In this document: piece after piece, positions 38,831 through 47,957 of the stretch
Numbering within the stretch: position 1 is the stretch's first letter
Layout of the letters: the number at the start of each line of letters is the position of its first letter
Notes under the pieces: model-generated
Told to the model about the DNA's origin: nothing
The model's database searches: none
The model's input: only the letters and a program-made list of their open reading frames with translations
Origin: Clostridium polyendosporum
GTDB taxonomy: Bacteria; Bacillota; Clostridia; Clostridiales; Clostridiaceae
NCBI RefSeq assembly: GCF_018332455.1
Contig: NZ_BOPZ01000005.1
Location: forward strand, 62,001-126,000
Length of the DNA stretch: 64,000 bases
Direction: 5' to 3'
Program-made: the position numbers and the translations under genes

Positions 38831-39055
38831 CTTTGTTCTTTTAAGAACTTCTTTTTTATACTTATTTCATATAATAAATATTCATATAATTAACACATAA
38901 TACTAGTACATTGTATCTGTCATATGATAAGTTTGTTATTTACATTTATGTATTATTAATATAATACAGCTTCATATCTCATATGTAAATACTTAATTAA
39001 ATTATTTTTACGTTTATGCAATTCATAAATACCTGTTTTCCTTTTCAAGAAATCA

Positions 39056-39100
39056 GGTTGTGAGGTGGACGTCCTCGACTTCAGTCTAGAGTTGTTGATA
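39056..39100. other. GC-richer palindromic patch at the end of prsW
   Basis: Contains GAGGTGGACGTCCTC and GACTTCAGTC, two adjoining small dyads unlike the AT-rich surroundings and overlapping the last codons of the PrsW-like gene. Reminiscent of the 3' hairpin of IS200/IS605-type elements, so possibly a scar; could also be a terminator. Confidence 0.3.
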
Positions 39101-39919
39101 ATGCTGCTTCTTTCCTTCTTTCCAAAGTCTAAAAAGTATATAAATACCTATAAAACCTACAATAATATCTCCTACTAAAGCGACAACATATGATGGAGTA
39201 AATATTGAAATGATAGAAGGAAGCCCATTCCAAAGTCCATGTAATAAAACTACTAATGAATATGCACCAATGACTTTTGAGTTAAAACGGAAATGTCCTA
39301 AAGCCCTCTCCCTTAAAAACACTCCAGTTAATATTGCAGTCCAAGTACCATGACCTAAAGGTGCCAATATACCTCTTAATAATGTTATATATACTGTAAG
39401 TGATAAACTCCCTCTACTGCGAAGAAATGCAGAAAAAGCATAACCTGCACTTTCTAAAGCTGCAAACCCCATTCCCGCTGCAGCCCCAAGAATTATTCCT
39501 TCTAATATTAACTTATGCTGTTTACGTCTAAGTATAAATAAAACTCCCACAAACTTTGTAAACTCTTCAATAACTCCTACAATAATAGCAGTTTTAAAGT
39601 TAAGGTTATAAATAAAAATAGGTTCTAATATCGCTGCCAAAAAAGTGCCTACAAAACCGCCATAAAAAAAGCTTGCAGCAGTTGTCACCATCCTAACATT
39701 GCTCATATGCCGTCTTTCATAGAAGAAAGTTACGTATACTACAGGTATAAGAAAGTTTCCAAGCATAACTACTGATGGAAACACATTAGGGTTTGCAGTT
39801 AATATTAAAACTACTAAACCTATAATGTATGTGATAAATCCAATTAACAGAAACCTCCACCAATTACTCCGCCTTCTAAAATTATTACTATTTGTTTTTC
39901 TTATAATTCTACCTATCAT
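39086..39919 (-). CDS. PrsW-family intramembrane metalloprotease
   Basis: 277-aa polytopic protein. Family motifs carry the putative metal ligands: E118-E-F-T-K122, GLGFAALES-like GMGFAALESAGYAF (Glu156), LGHGTWTAILTG (His190) and HGLWNG (His227). PrsW cleaves anti-sigma factors such as RsiW; family members also act on other membrane proteins, and no anti-sigma gene is nearby. Start ATG at 39919 has GAGGTG 4 nt upstream; the longer frame to 39985 has no site. Confidence 0.87.
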   Translation of the reverse strand: MIGRIIRKTNSNNFRRRSNWWRFLLIGFITYIIGLVVLILTANPNVFPSVVMLGNFLIPVVYVTFFYERRHMSNVRMVTTAASFFYGGFVGTFLAAILEPIFIYNLNFKTAIIVGVIEEFTKFVGVLFILRRKQHKLILEGIILGAAAGMGFAALESAGYAFSAFLRSRGSLSLTVYITLLRGILAPLGHGTWTAILTGVFLRERALGHFRFNSKVIGAYSLVVLLHGLWNGLPSIISIFTPSYVVALVGDIIVGFIGIYILFRLWKEGKKQHYQQL

Positions 39920-40054
39920 TTTGCACCTCATTTCAAGCAAAAAACTTTTATTAAGTAACATCGCTATAAAGACTATTATTTGCAAAAATTTAAAAATGAT
40001 AAGGATTAAAGTTAGTTATCTTTAGTAAAGACGAGGTTTATATATTTAAAAAAA

Positions 40055-40097
40055 TGAAAAATCGCTATAAACTTCAATAATTTATAACGATTTTTAT
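40055..40097 (-). terminator. Intrinsic terminator of the phosphoribosyltransferase gene
   Basis: AAAAATCGCTATAAA / TTTATAACGATTTTT, 15-nt arms with one mismatch and T run, 17 nt after the stop. Confidence 0.8.
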
Positions 40098-40112
40098 ATA
40101 GAGTTAAAAAAC

Positions 40113-40757
40113 TTATACTTTTAATGTTAACCCTAATTCTTTTGTTATACTGAAAACCTCCTCATCAGTAACTTGTTCAAATGTCCTGTAAAATTGTCCT
40201 ACAGCATAAAACTCGTCAGGTACTAGTAAACATATAACTTCATCCACGAGTTTTTCTAAGACAGCAATTGTTTCTACAGGTGCTACGGGTACTGCAACAA
40301 CAACTTTTCTCGCTTCATGCTTTTCAATGGATTTTATTGCAGCAATTATAGTTAATCCTGTAGCAATACCATCATCTACAATAATAACTGTCTTACCTTT
40401 TACTTCAGGGAAGTCTTCACTTCCTCTATATTTTTTTAGTCTCCTTTTAATTTCCTTTGTTTCAGAAGATACTTCTTTCTCAATATAATCTTGAGATATA
40501 TTAAGTGAATGTGCATACTCCTCATTTATAAAGTACGTTCCATCTGAACATACTGCACCTATAGCATACTCCTTATTAGAAGGGACACCTATTTTTCTAG
40601 GAATAATAAAGTCCCATTGAAAACCAAATTTTTTTATTGTGTCATAAGCTGTAACAATGCCACCTCTTGGAATAGCAAGAATAATTGTATCTTCATTTTT
40701 GTATTTTTCTAATTCTAATGAAAGCTTATTTGCTGCATCTTTTCTATCTAAAAACAT
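40113..40757 (-). CDS. Phosphoribosyltransferase-domain protein
   Basis: 214 aa, type I PRTase fold with the PRPP motif V124IIVDDGIATGLT136 and an N-terminal AIPRGGIVTAYD segment. Related proteins are annotated only as PRTase-domain proteins; the substrate base is unknown. Monocistronic, with GAGAGGATG before the ATG and its own terminator. Confidence 0.88.
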   Translation of the reverse strand: MFLDRKDAANKLSLELEKYKNEDTIILAIPRGGIVTAYDTIKKFGFQWDFIIPRKIGVPSNKEYAIGAVCSDGTYFINEEYAHSLNISQDYIEKEVSSETKEIKRRLKKYRGSEDFPEVKGKTVIIVDDGIATGLTIIAAIKSIEKHEARKVVVAVPVAPVETIAVLEKLVDEVICLLVPDEFYAVGQFYRTFEQVTDEEVFSITKELGLTLKV

Positions 40758-40984
40758 GATATCATCCTCTCTGATTTTCTGTCATTTAATTAAGTAAAAT
40801 GTTACTCAAGCTATAGATGATTTAGTTTGAGTAGAAATACCGAGATTATGCAGATAGTTCTTAAGATTATAAATTCGGCAAGCTCTAAAACTTGCTTAAC
40901 TATAAATTATTCTTATAATAAAGGGAAATATTAAACATATGTTTAAAAATATTTTGAAAAATAAAGTATCTAATTTGTGTTTAT

Positions 40985-41246
40985 AGATACACAACTTCAT
41001 AACTGAACTTATAATTCATGATATACAAGTTCATATTGAATTAAGAATTTTAGAAAAAGTATTGCATGCCGAGACTATCTTCTAAAATTCGTTAAGGATT
41101 GAACTTATATATCCTAGAAAAAGCATTGTATGCCGAGGCTATTATGCTGCCATTTCACAAAGTGAAATCTGGCTCAAATTTAATAGGATCGATGCCTATT
41201 AAATTTTATTTAACATAAATTGTTTAAAGATTGAAGTTGTGTATCT
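40985..41246. repeat. Composite repeat: second copy of the nested R1/R1-like/R2 unit
   Basis: 262 bp. Same order as 26218-26478: outer R1 left arm, nested element at about 41020-41114 (ATATACAAGTTCATATTG ... GAACTTATATATCC, core GTATTGCATGCCGAGACTAT), outer core GCATTGTATGCCGAGGCTAT, R2 unit (about 41147-41212), outer right arm ending GAAGTTGTGTATCT. It fills the middle of the 603-nt gap 40758-41360; the flanks are AT-rich with no gene. Confidence 0.87.
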
Positions 41247-41360
41247 TTACAAAGTTATCTAAATTTACTATTAACCAATGAATTTCAAAATAGAATTAAT
41301 TATTTAAAATAAGTACTTAGAAATTGGAGTTTGAGTTTATACTTTTAGGAGGTGCTTCAT

Positions 41361-42761
41361 TTGGGAGAAATTCTAGGTTTTTATGCCATGCCTCATCCAC
41401 CAATTATAATTCCTGAAATAGGCAAAGGAGAGGAAAAAAAGATTAAAAATACAACTGAAGCCTGCAATAAAATTGCAGAGGAAATAGCTCTTTTGCAACC
41501 AGATACCATAGTTATAGTTACTCCTCATGGTACTATGTTTAGTGACGCCATTGCTATATCTTATGAAAAGAGTATTTCTGGTAGCTTATCAAATTTTGGT
41601 GCTCCACAAATTCATATGGATTTAGAGATAGATACTCTATTAACAGAAAAAATTATAGAAAGTGCAAAAACGTACAACATCCCAGTGGTGGCACTAAATG
41701 AGAGATTACTTAAATCATATAATGTAGAATATACTCTTGATCACGGTGTCTTAGTTCCACTTTATTTTCTTAGAAAAAAGCTTAGTAAATTTAAGTTAGT
41801 TCACATAACTTATAGTATGCTTTCAGATATAGAACTTTATAAATTCGGGATTGCTATTAATAATGCACTTAAAGAAAGTAGTACTAATAGTGTATTTATA
41901 GCTAGTGGAGATTTATCTCATAAATTAAAGGAAGAAGGCCCTTATAACTACAGCCCTTATGGTGAAAAGTTTGATAAAGAAATAATTGGATTTCTTAGGG
42001 ATGGTGATATTCTAGGAGTATTTAATATAGATGAGAATACTGTTGAAAATGCTGGAGAGTGTGGTCTTAGATCCTATTATATAATGCTTGGTGCAATGAA
42101 TGGCTATAAAATTAAAGGAGAACTTTTATCCTATGAAGGTACTTTCGGAGTAGGATATGGAGTTATGAGATTTGATCTTGAAAAGAGTACTGAAGACACA
42201 TTAACTCAACTGATTGATGCAAAAAAAGAACGTTATAAAAACAGGTTGAAAAATGAGGATTCATATGTACGTCTTGCCCGTGAAAGTTTGACGTATTACA
42301 TTACAAATGGTAATTACATAGATATACCTGACTATGTTCCAGATGAAATGAAAAGAAGTTCTAGAGGTGTGTTTGTTTCTCTAAAAAAATTTGGAAACCT
42401 AAGAGGTTGTATTGGAACCGTGTTTCCTGTAACTAATAGCTTAGCTGAAGAAATAATAAGAAATGCTGTTGAGGCTGGAGAGCAAGACCCAAGATTTGAT
42501 CCTGTTGAGGAGAGCGAGCTAGAGGATATTCACTTTTCAGTAGATGTTCTGACAGAACCTATTCCAGCTACTAGAGAAGAGCTAGATCCTAAAAAATATG
42601 GTGTTATAGTCAACACTGGGAGAAAGTCTGGTTTGTTGTTACCAGATTTAGAGGGAGTAGATACTATTGAAGAACAGCTTAATATAGTATTGAGCAAAGC
42701 TGGAATAAATGCTCGTGAAAAATATAGTATAGAGAAGTTTGAGGTAATAAGACATAAATAG
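41361..42761 (+). CDS. AmmeMemoRadiSam proteins B and A fused (MEMO-AMMECR1)
   Basis: 466 aa in two parts. Residues 1-270: MEMO/LigB-like domain (FYAMPHPPIIIPEIG, IVTPHGTM, TLDHGVLVPLYFL, SGDLSHKL with metal-site-like histidines). Residues about 285-466: AMMECR1 domain (RGVFVSLKKFGNLRGCIGT, QDPRFDPV, KSGLLLPDLEGVDT). The two families co-occur with a radical SAM enzyme; none lies beside it here. Function of the system is not established. Start TTG at 41361 has AGGAGGTG 6 nt upstream; the GTG at 41352 overlaps that site. Confidence 0.92.
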   Translation: MGEILGFYAMPHPPIIIPEIGKGEEKKIKNTTEACNKIAEEIALLQPDTIVIVTPHGTMFSDAIAISYEKSISGSLSNFGAPQIHMDLEIDTLLTEKIIESAKTYNIPVVALNERLLKSYNVEYTLDHGVLVPLYFLRKKLSKFKLVHITYSMLSDIELYKFGIAINNALKESSTNSVFIASGDLSHKLKEEGPYNYSPYGEKFDKEIIGFLRDGDILGVFNIDENTVENAGECGLRSYYIMLGAMNGYKIKGELLSYEGTFGVGYGVMRFDLEKSTEDTLTQLIDAKKERYKNRLKNEDSYVRLARESLTYYITNGNYIDIPDYVPDEMKRSSRGVFVSLKKFGNLRGCIGTVFPVTNSLAEEIIRNAVEAGEQDPRFDPVEESELEDIHFSVDVLTEPIPATREELDPKKYGVIVNTGRKSGLLLPDLEGVDTIEEQLNIVLSKAGINAREKYSIEKFEVIRHK

Positions 42762-42768
42762 AGTTATT

Positions 42769-42808
42769 AATAAAGCTGAGTAGGCTCGATGCCTGTTCAG
42801 CTTTATTA
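42769..42808. terminator. R2 first-module hairpin between convergent genes
   Basis: TAATAAAGCTGAGTAGGC-TCGAT-GCCTGTTCAGCTTTATTA; long near-perfect stem 8 nt after the MEMO-AMMECR1 stop and 24 nt after the fbp stop, flanked by T runs on each strand, so a bidirectional terminator. Confidence 0.75.
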
Positions 42809-42831
42809 ATATCTATATATTAAGTGACATC

Positions 42832-44826
42832 TCATATCTTACTTTGTTCTTTAATTATTCCTTTTCTATATGCTGCGAGAAGCATTTTTAAATCCTTTAT
42901 TTGCTGTTGAAGGGCAATACCTACATCAGTATCTCCAACTCTTTTTCTTACTGAAGATTGTTTCAAAACAATAGTAGAAGATAATATATCTGTCTCTTCT
43001 TTTATAGCCATTTCTGTAGATTGAAAAGGCTGGTGTGATACAAGTACAAGTCCAAATGAATTATATATTAATGTATATCCTGCAATTCCAGTCTTAGATT
43101 GATAAGCCCTAGAAAACCCTCCGTCTATAACCATTAATTTTCCGTTAGCCTTTATAGGGCTTTCTCCATTTTTCTCTTCTACAGGTACATGTCCATTAAC
43201 TATATGTGACTTTTCTGGATTTAAACTGAATTCCTTCAATATGTTATTACAAATCTCTTCATTATCTCTAAAGCTATAGTATGGATCCTTTTTTTCATAA
43301 TGAGTTTCTTTTTCCTCAATAAAATACATTTCAAAAGTTGCCATTTTATCTTTACCAAATAAAGGTGAATAAGGTCCTGTCCATAGATACCACATTATAT
43401 CAATAGCATTTTGTTTACTTTCAGTATCACTCTTAGAAAAATAACCTTCTCTTGCTAATATATCAAATATATCTAAGAGTTCTCTTCCACTGTATTCCTT
43501 TTCACCTACTCTTACTTTCTTAAAACTTCCATCTTCATTTAGAGGTATACATCCATGATATAAAAGATTTGAATTATATTTTAAATATAAACTTCCATTT
43601 GAAAATAAGAACCGAACATGTTTGTTTAATTTTTCACTATTCATAAAATAAGACTTTAACTTTTCAATTAACTCTATCTCTTCATCAATAAGTCTGTATG
43701 GATCATTAGGATCTATAGTTGGGAAGTGTGCATCCTTTAATTTATATGTTTTGCCATATAACTCAATGCTTCCATCTTCATAATTAATTTCATTTAACAC
43801 AAGCCTATCATCCATATTAAATTCTGGATGCCTTAGAATAACTTGACCTTCTAATTTAAATTGTATTATGGATATTGCCTTATGCATTTGGGCTATTAAT
43901 TGAATTTCCTTCATACTATAGCTCTTATCATTATCAAGCTTAGGTAAGAAATCATTACATGGATCCTCATTATAAAAATCCATAGCAAAAGTAGCCAGTG
44001 GAAGCAAATTAATCCCGTATCCATTTTCTATAGTGTTTAGATTGGCATATTTTGCAGAATTTCTTATAACATTAGCGATACAAGCTTCTGAACCTGCTGC
44101 TGCCCCCATCCATAATATATCATGATTTCCCCATTGAATATCAACTGCATGATATTCTACCAAGGTATCCATAATAATATCTGCACCTGGCCCTCTATCA
44201 AATATATCACCAATAATATGCAATCTATCTATAACTAACCTTTGTATTAACTTTGATAAAGCTACTATAAATTCTTTTGCTCTGTCAATATCAATAATAG
44301 TTTTAATAATTTCACCATAATACTCATATTTGTCTATTTCATTAGGTTGCTCATGTAATAATTCCTCTATAATATACGCAAAGTCTTTTGGTAAAGCTTT
44401 TCTTACCTTAGATCGCGTATACTTGGAGGAAACATGCCTACATACCTCAATTAATCTATATAAAATTATCTTATACCAATCTTTAATATTTTTCTCTTGT
44501 TTTAAAACTATATCTAACTTTTGTTCAGGGTAATAAATAAGAGTTGCTAGGCTCTTTTTCTCACTTTGTCTTAGTGCATTACCAAAAATATCTTCAATTT
44601 TTCTTTTAATAACACCAGAAGCATTTCTTAATACATGTACAAAAGGTTCATACTCTCCATGAACATCTGTAAGAAAATGTTCAGTACCCTTAGGTAAATT
44701 TAAGATTGCTTGAAGATTAATTATTTCAGTTGAAGCTTCATTAATTGTAGGATATTGTTGCGAAAGTAATCTTAAATATCTTAAGTCTTCATTTATTTTC
44801 TCGCTTGGCACATCATTCTTTAACAT
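42832..44826 (-). CDS. fbp: Fructose-1,6-bisphosphatase class III
   Basis: 664-aa gluconeogenic phosphatase of the Firmicute class III (calcineurin-like metallophosphatase). Metal-site motifs: [13 protein letters not shown] near the N-terminus, [27 protein letters not shown], and [14 protein letters not shown] toward the C-terminus. Length matches the class. GGGGGAT lies 4 nt before the ATG. Monocistronic. Confidence 0.96.
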   Translation of the reverse strand: MLKNDVPSEKINEDLRYLRLLSQQYPTINEASTEIINLQAILNLPKGTEHFLTDVHGEYEPFVHVLRNASGVIKRKIEDIFGNALRQSEKKSLATLIYYPEQKLDIVLKQEKNIKDWYKIILYRLIEVCRHVSSKYTRSKVRKALPKDFAYIIEELLHEQPNEIDKYEYYGEIIKTIIDIDRAKEFIVALSKLIQRLVIDRLHIIGDIFDRGPGADIIMDTLVEYHAVDIQWGNHDILWMGAAAGSEACIANVIRNSAKYANLNTIENGYGINLLPLATFAMDFYNEDPCNDFLPKLDNDKSYSMKEIQLIAQMHKAISIIQFKLEGQVILRHPEFNMDDRLVLNEINYEDGSIELYGKTYKLKDAHFPTIDPNDPYRLIDEEIELIEKLKSYFMNSEKLNKHVRFLFSNGSLYLKYNSNLLYHGCIPLNEDGSFKKVRVGEKEYSGRELLDIFDILAREGYFSKSDTESKQNAIDIMWYLWTGPYSPLFGKDKMATFEMYFIEEKETHYEKKDPYYSFRDNEEICNNILKEFSLNPEKSHIVNGHVPVEEKNGESPIKANGKLMVIDGGFSRAYQSKTGIAGYTLIYNSFGLVLVSHQPFQSTEMAIKEETDILSSTIVLKQSSVRKRVGDTDVGIALQQQIKDLKMLLAAYRKGIIKEQSKI

Positions 44827-45171
44827 AGTTATCCCCCATTAATCAGAATATAGCATTTACTATTTATTGTTATATAGATATATAATATACACTATTACAC
44901 AATATACTATATATTATATATCATTTATTACGACTTGTCATTATTTTGAAATTCTATATATTAATAAAATTACAATTTTATTACATAATTTTTGTGCGCA
45001 TATCCAATTTTATCATTATATTCTATGATATACCACCCTCTCATTACTATTTTTTCCATATAACGATCACAATCTGTCAAAAATGACCACAAACACGATT
45101 GATTATATAGTGAACAAAAAATTCATAGGTTCATTATTCATAATAGAATTGATCAGCCACCCCATCTCCTA
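44827..45171. other. Intergenic region upstream of fbp
   Basis: About 345 nt between divergent genes fbp and gerA. Very AT-rich, several ATATTATATA runs, no recognisable riboswitch or ORF. Promoter of fbp must lie here but cannot be fixed by eye. Confidence 0.4.
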
Positions 45172-45240
45172 AAGATACACAACTTCACACCTTAGACAAT
45201 GCCTATTAAATTTTAGTCAGATTTTACTTCGTGAAATGAC
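45172..45240. repeat. Truncated R1 end joined to R2
   Basis: AGATACACAACTTCACAC (R1 left end) followed directly by half the first R2 hairpin (GCCTATTAAATTTTAGTC) and the second (AGATTTTACTTCGTGAAATG). R1 core and right end are missing. Confidence 0.6.
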
Positions 45241-45290
45241 AAAAAACAAAACAATTTATATTAGTAAATTGTTTTGTTTTCTGTCATTTC
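45232..45290. other. Long near-perfect hairpin upstream of third ger operon
   Basis: Arms GAAATGACA and AAAACAAAACAATTTA pair with TAAATTGTTTTGTTTT and TGTCATTTC around a 6-nt loop TATTAG, a stem of about 25 bp. About 100 nt before the gerA start. The outer part reuses the R2 second-module sequence. Confidence 0.7.
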
Positions 45291-45388
45291 AGATACAACT
45301 GTAACATCTTGTAAACATTTGTAATATAAATAAATATTTTAACAAAAACCTGAGTACAATAAACATATAACTAGAGGAGGTGATTTAT

Positions 45389-46870
45389 ATGTACGATAAT
45401 CAAGGAGACATTAAATATAATATTGGTAATATAAAAAATCTAATAGGAGATAAAAATGAATTAGTAATAAGAAACTTGATTATTGGGAAAAAAAATTGCT
45501 TAGAGGCCGCTATTATTTATATGAATGGATTAGCTAATAAAGATATGATAGATAGAGATATACTTAATCCATTAATGCTTCATGTAGTAGAGGACTTAAA
45601 TGATATACCAAATATATCAGACTACATATATAAGAAATATATTGCTGTAAGCAATACTAATGTTGAAACAGATATAAATAAAGCTGTAGATAACATTAAA
45701 AGAGGAAACACAGTATTATTAGTTCAAGGTTCTCATGACTTTATCGTAGTAGATACTACTGGAGGGGTTTATAGAGCAATATCTGAACCAGTAAATGATA
45801 TAGCTTTAAGGGGACCAAGAGAAGGCTTTATAGAAAACCTAGAAACAAATATAAGTATATTGAGACGAAAAATAAAAGATAAAAATCTAGTAACAGAGAA
45901 CTTTACTATGGGAAGAAGAACCCAATCTAGTCTAGTAATCATGTACATAGACGACATAGTAGATAAAGAATTCTTAAAAAAAATAAGGGACAAAATAAAC
46001 ACCATAGATATGGACTCAATTTCAGCAAACGGTTTTATTGAACAAATGATAGAAGAACATCCTTATAGCGTTTTTCCACAAACCATTGGATCAGAACGAC
46101 CTGATGTAATACAGGCAAGTTTAATGGAAGGAAGAATAGCTTTCTTGTTAGAAGGTACACCCTATGTTATAACTTATCCCACTGTATTTATAGAATTTCT
46201 TCAAACACCAGAGGATTATTATGGAAGAACTTTAGTATATTCTTTTATAAGAATCTTAAGATTTTTAGCTATTTTCATTATAATAACTCTTGGTCCAATT
46301 TATATAACCTTAATTAAATTTAACGCAGAGCTAATACCTGTAGATTTTTTAGCATCTCTTATTGAGTCTCGAAAAGGTATAGCATTAACCCCATTTATGT
46401 CCTTAATAGCTATGAAAATAACCATAGAGTTTTTACGAGAAGGAGGACTGAGGCTACCAGGGAAAATAGGGCAAACCCTAAGTGTCGTAGGTGGTATTAT
46501 TATTGGCGATGCTGCTATTCAGTCTAAAATTGTAAGTTCTACTACATTACTTGTTGCAGGCATTACTACTGTTGCTTCTTTCATAATATCTAATTATCAA
46601 ATGTCCATTGCAATAAGGTTAATAACTTATCCTATGTTAATATTATCAAATTGGCTTGGTGTACTAGGAATAGTTATAGGGTGGTTTTTTATATTAGCTT
46701 ATCTCTGTTCTTTAGAGAACTTTGGGGTACCTTATTTTTCATTTCATAAAAATGATATGAAAGATATATTGATAAGAGCACCTATATGGAAAATGAATAA
46801 ACGACCTGAAGCAATACCCCATAATGACCCTACAAGACAAAGTGACTTTAGGGAGAAAAAAAATGAATAA
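45389..46870 (+). CDS. GerA family spore germination protein, divergent copy
   Basis: 493-aa GerA-type receptor subunit. N-terminal cytosolic half with LRGPREGFIENLETNISILRRKI, then EGRIAFLLEGTPYVITYP and several helices, ending at NFGVPYFSFH. Clearly more divergent than the two copies at 1-9 kb. ATG at 45389 has GAGGAGGTGA directly upstream; the GTG at 45380 overlaps it. First gene of an A-B-C operon and 8-nt overlapped by gerB. Confidence 0.93.
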   Translation: MYDNQGDIKYNIGNIKNLIGDKNELVIRNLIIGKKNCLEAAIIYMNGLANKDMIDRDILNPLMLHVVEDLNDIPNISDYIYKKYIAVSNTNVETDINKAVDNIKRGNTVLLVQGSHDFIVVDTTGGVYRAISEPVNDIALRGPREGFIENLETNISILRRKIKDKNLVTENFTMGRRTQSSLVIMYIDDIVDKEFLKKIRDKINTIDMDSISANGFIEQMIEEHPYSVFPQTIGSERPDVIQASLMEGRIAFLLEGTPYVITYPTVFIEFLQTPEDYYGRTLVYSFIRILRFLAIFIIITLGPIYITLIKFNAELIPVDFLASLIESRKGIALTPFMSLIAMKITIEFLREGGLRLPGKIGQTLSVVGGIIIGDAAIQSKIVSSTTLLVAGITTVASFIISNYQMSIAIRLITYPMLILSNWLGVLGIVIGWFFILAYLCSLENFGVPYFSFHKNDMKDILIRAPIWKMNKRPEAIPHNDPTRQSDFREKKNE

Positions 46871-47957
46871 AGCTGAAAATAAACTTTTAACTACAAGTCA
46901 ATTTACATTTACGTTAATAGCAACTATAATCAGTACTGGAATTTTAAGTTTACCTAAAGATGTTATAAAAAATGCAAAACAAGATGGCTGGATAGGTTGT
47001 TTATTAGGATCAATATATCCTATATACATGGTTATTATAGCAAATTACATATGTAAAAAATCCCCTAAAGATAATATGTTGATATTAAGCAAAAAATGTT
47101 TTGGAAACTTTTTAGGGAATATTTTATTTTTAATTTTTATATCATTCTTCATATTTCAAGGAACAGCAATGCTTTCAGGATTTAGTAACGTATTTAGGGT
47201 ATATACAACTGCTTTTTTAAAAAACCATCAAGTTTTATTACCTGTTTTAATTATATCCGCTTATATTGCTTATAAAGGCATCAAGCCTCTTGGAAGACTA
47301 AATGAATTAACTTTTTATTTAAGTTTTTTCTTATTTCTTATGCCTGTAATGACTATAAAATACGGAAGTATTTTAAACCTAATGCCTGTATTTCAATCAG
47401 GATTAATTGATATATTAAAAGCTTCAAAAGAAACAGCTTGGGCTTATACAGGTATAGAAATAATTTTCATAGTTTATCCTTTTTTACAGGATAACAAAAA
47501 ACTATTAAAATGCGGCATAGTAGGTATATCTATTGTAGTAGTTGTTTATACATGGCTTATCTTCTTAAGTATATTTTATCTAGGTATTGAAACCATACCA
47601 AAGTATATATGGCCCGTACTATTATTAGCTGACAGTATAACAATTCCTATTATAAATAATTTTAGATTTATATTTATGACTTTGTGGTCTTTATTAGCAT
47701 TTAAGTCTATATCTACTTGTTATTTTGCAGTTTCTTATAGCTTAAATCAATTAATAAAAAGAATATCTGCTGAAACATTTGTTTTACTACTGTATCCTAT
47801 ACTTTTTTATATATCCAGTCTATATGGAAATCCAACAACAAGAAGTAATTATATAAGCAAAATACTTCCTATTTATATAATATTTAACGTGATATATGTT
47901 TCTACAGTAGCATTTTTAATCTATTTAAAAAAAGGTGATATTAGTGAAAAAAAGTAG
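46863..47957 (+). CDS. Spore germination protein GerB family (endospore permease), divergent copy
   Basis: 364-aa membrane subunit with about ten helices, N-terminus NKAENKLLTTSQFTFTLIATIISTGILSLP. Start ATG at 46863 lies in the overlap ATGAATAA with the gerA stop and has GGGAG upstream. The upstream extension to 46824 only reads through gerA. Followed by an overlapping gerC. Confidence 0.92.
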   Translation: MNKAENKLLTTSQFTFTLIATIISTGILSLPKDVIKNAKQDGWIGCLLGSIYPIYMVIIANYICKKSPKDNMLILSKKCFGNFLGNILFLIFISFFIFQGTAMLSGFSNVFRVYTTAFLKNHQVLLPVLIISAYIAYKGIKPLGRLNELTFYLSFFLFLMPVMTIKYGSILNLMPVFQSGLIDILKASKETAWAYTGIEIIFIVYPFLQDNKKLLKCGIVGISIVVVVYTWLIFLSIFYLGIETIPKYIWPVLLLADSITIPIINNFRFIFMTLWSLLAFKSISTCYFAVSYSLNQLIKRISAETFVLLLYPILFYISSLYGNPTTRSNYISKILPIYIIFNVIYVSTVAFLIYLKKGDISEKK

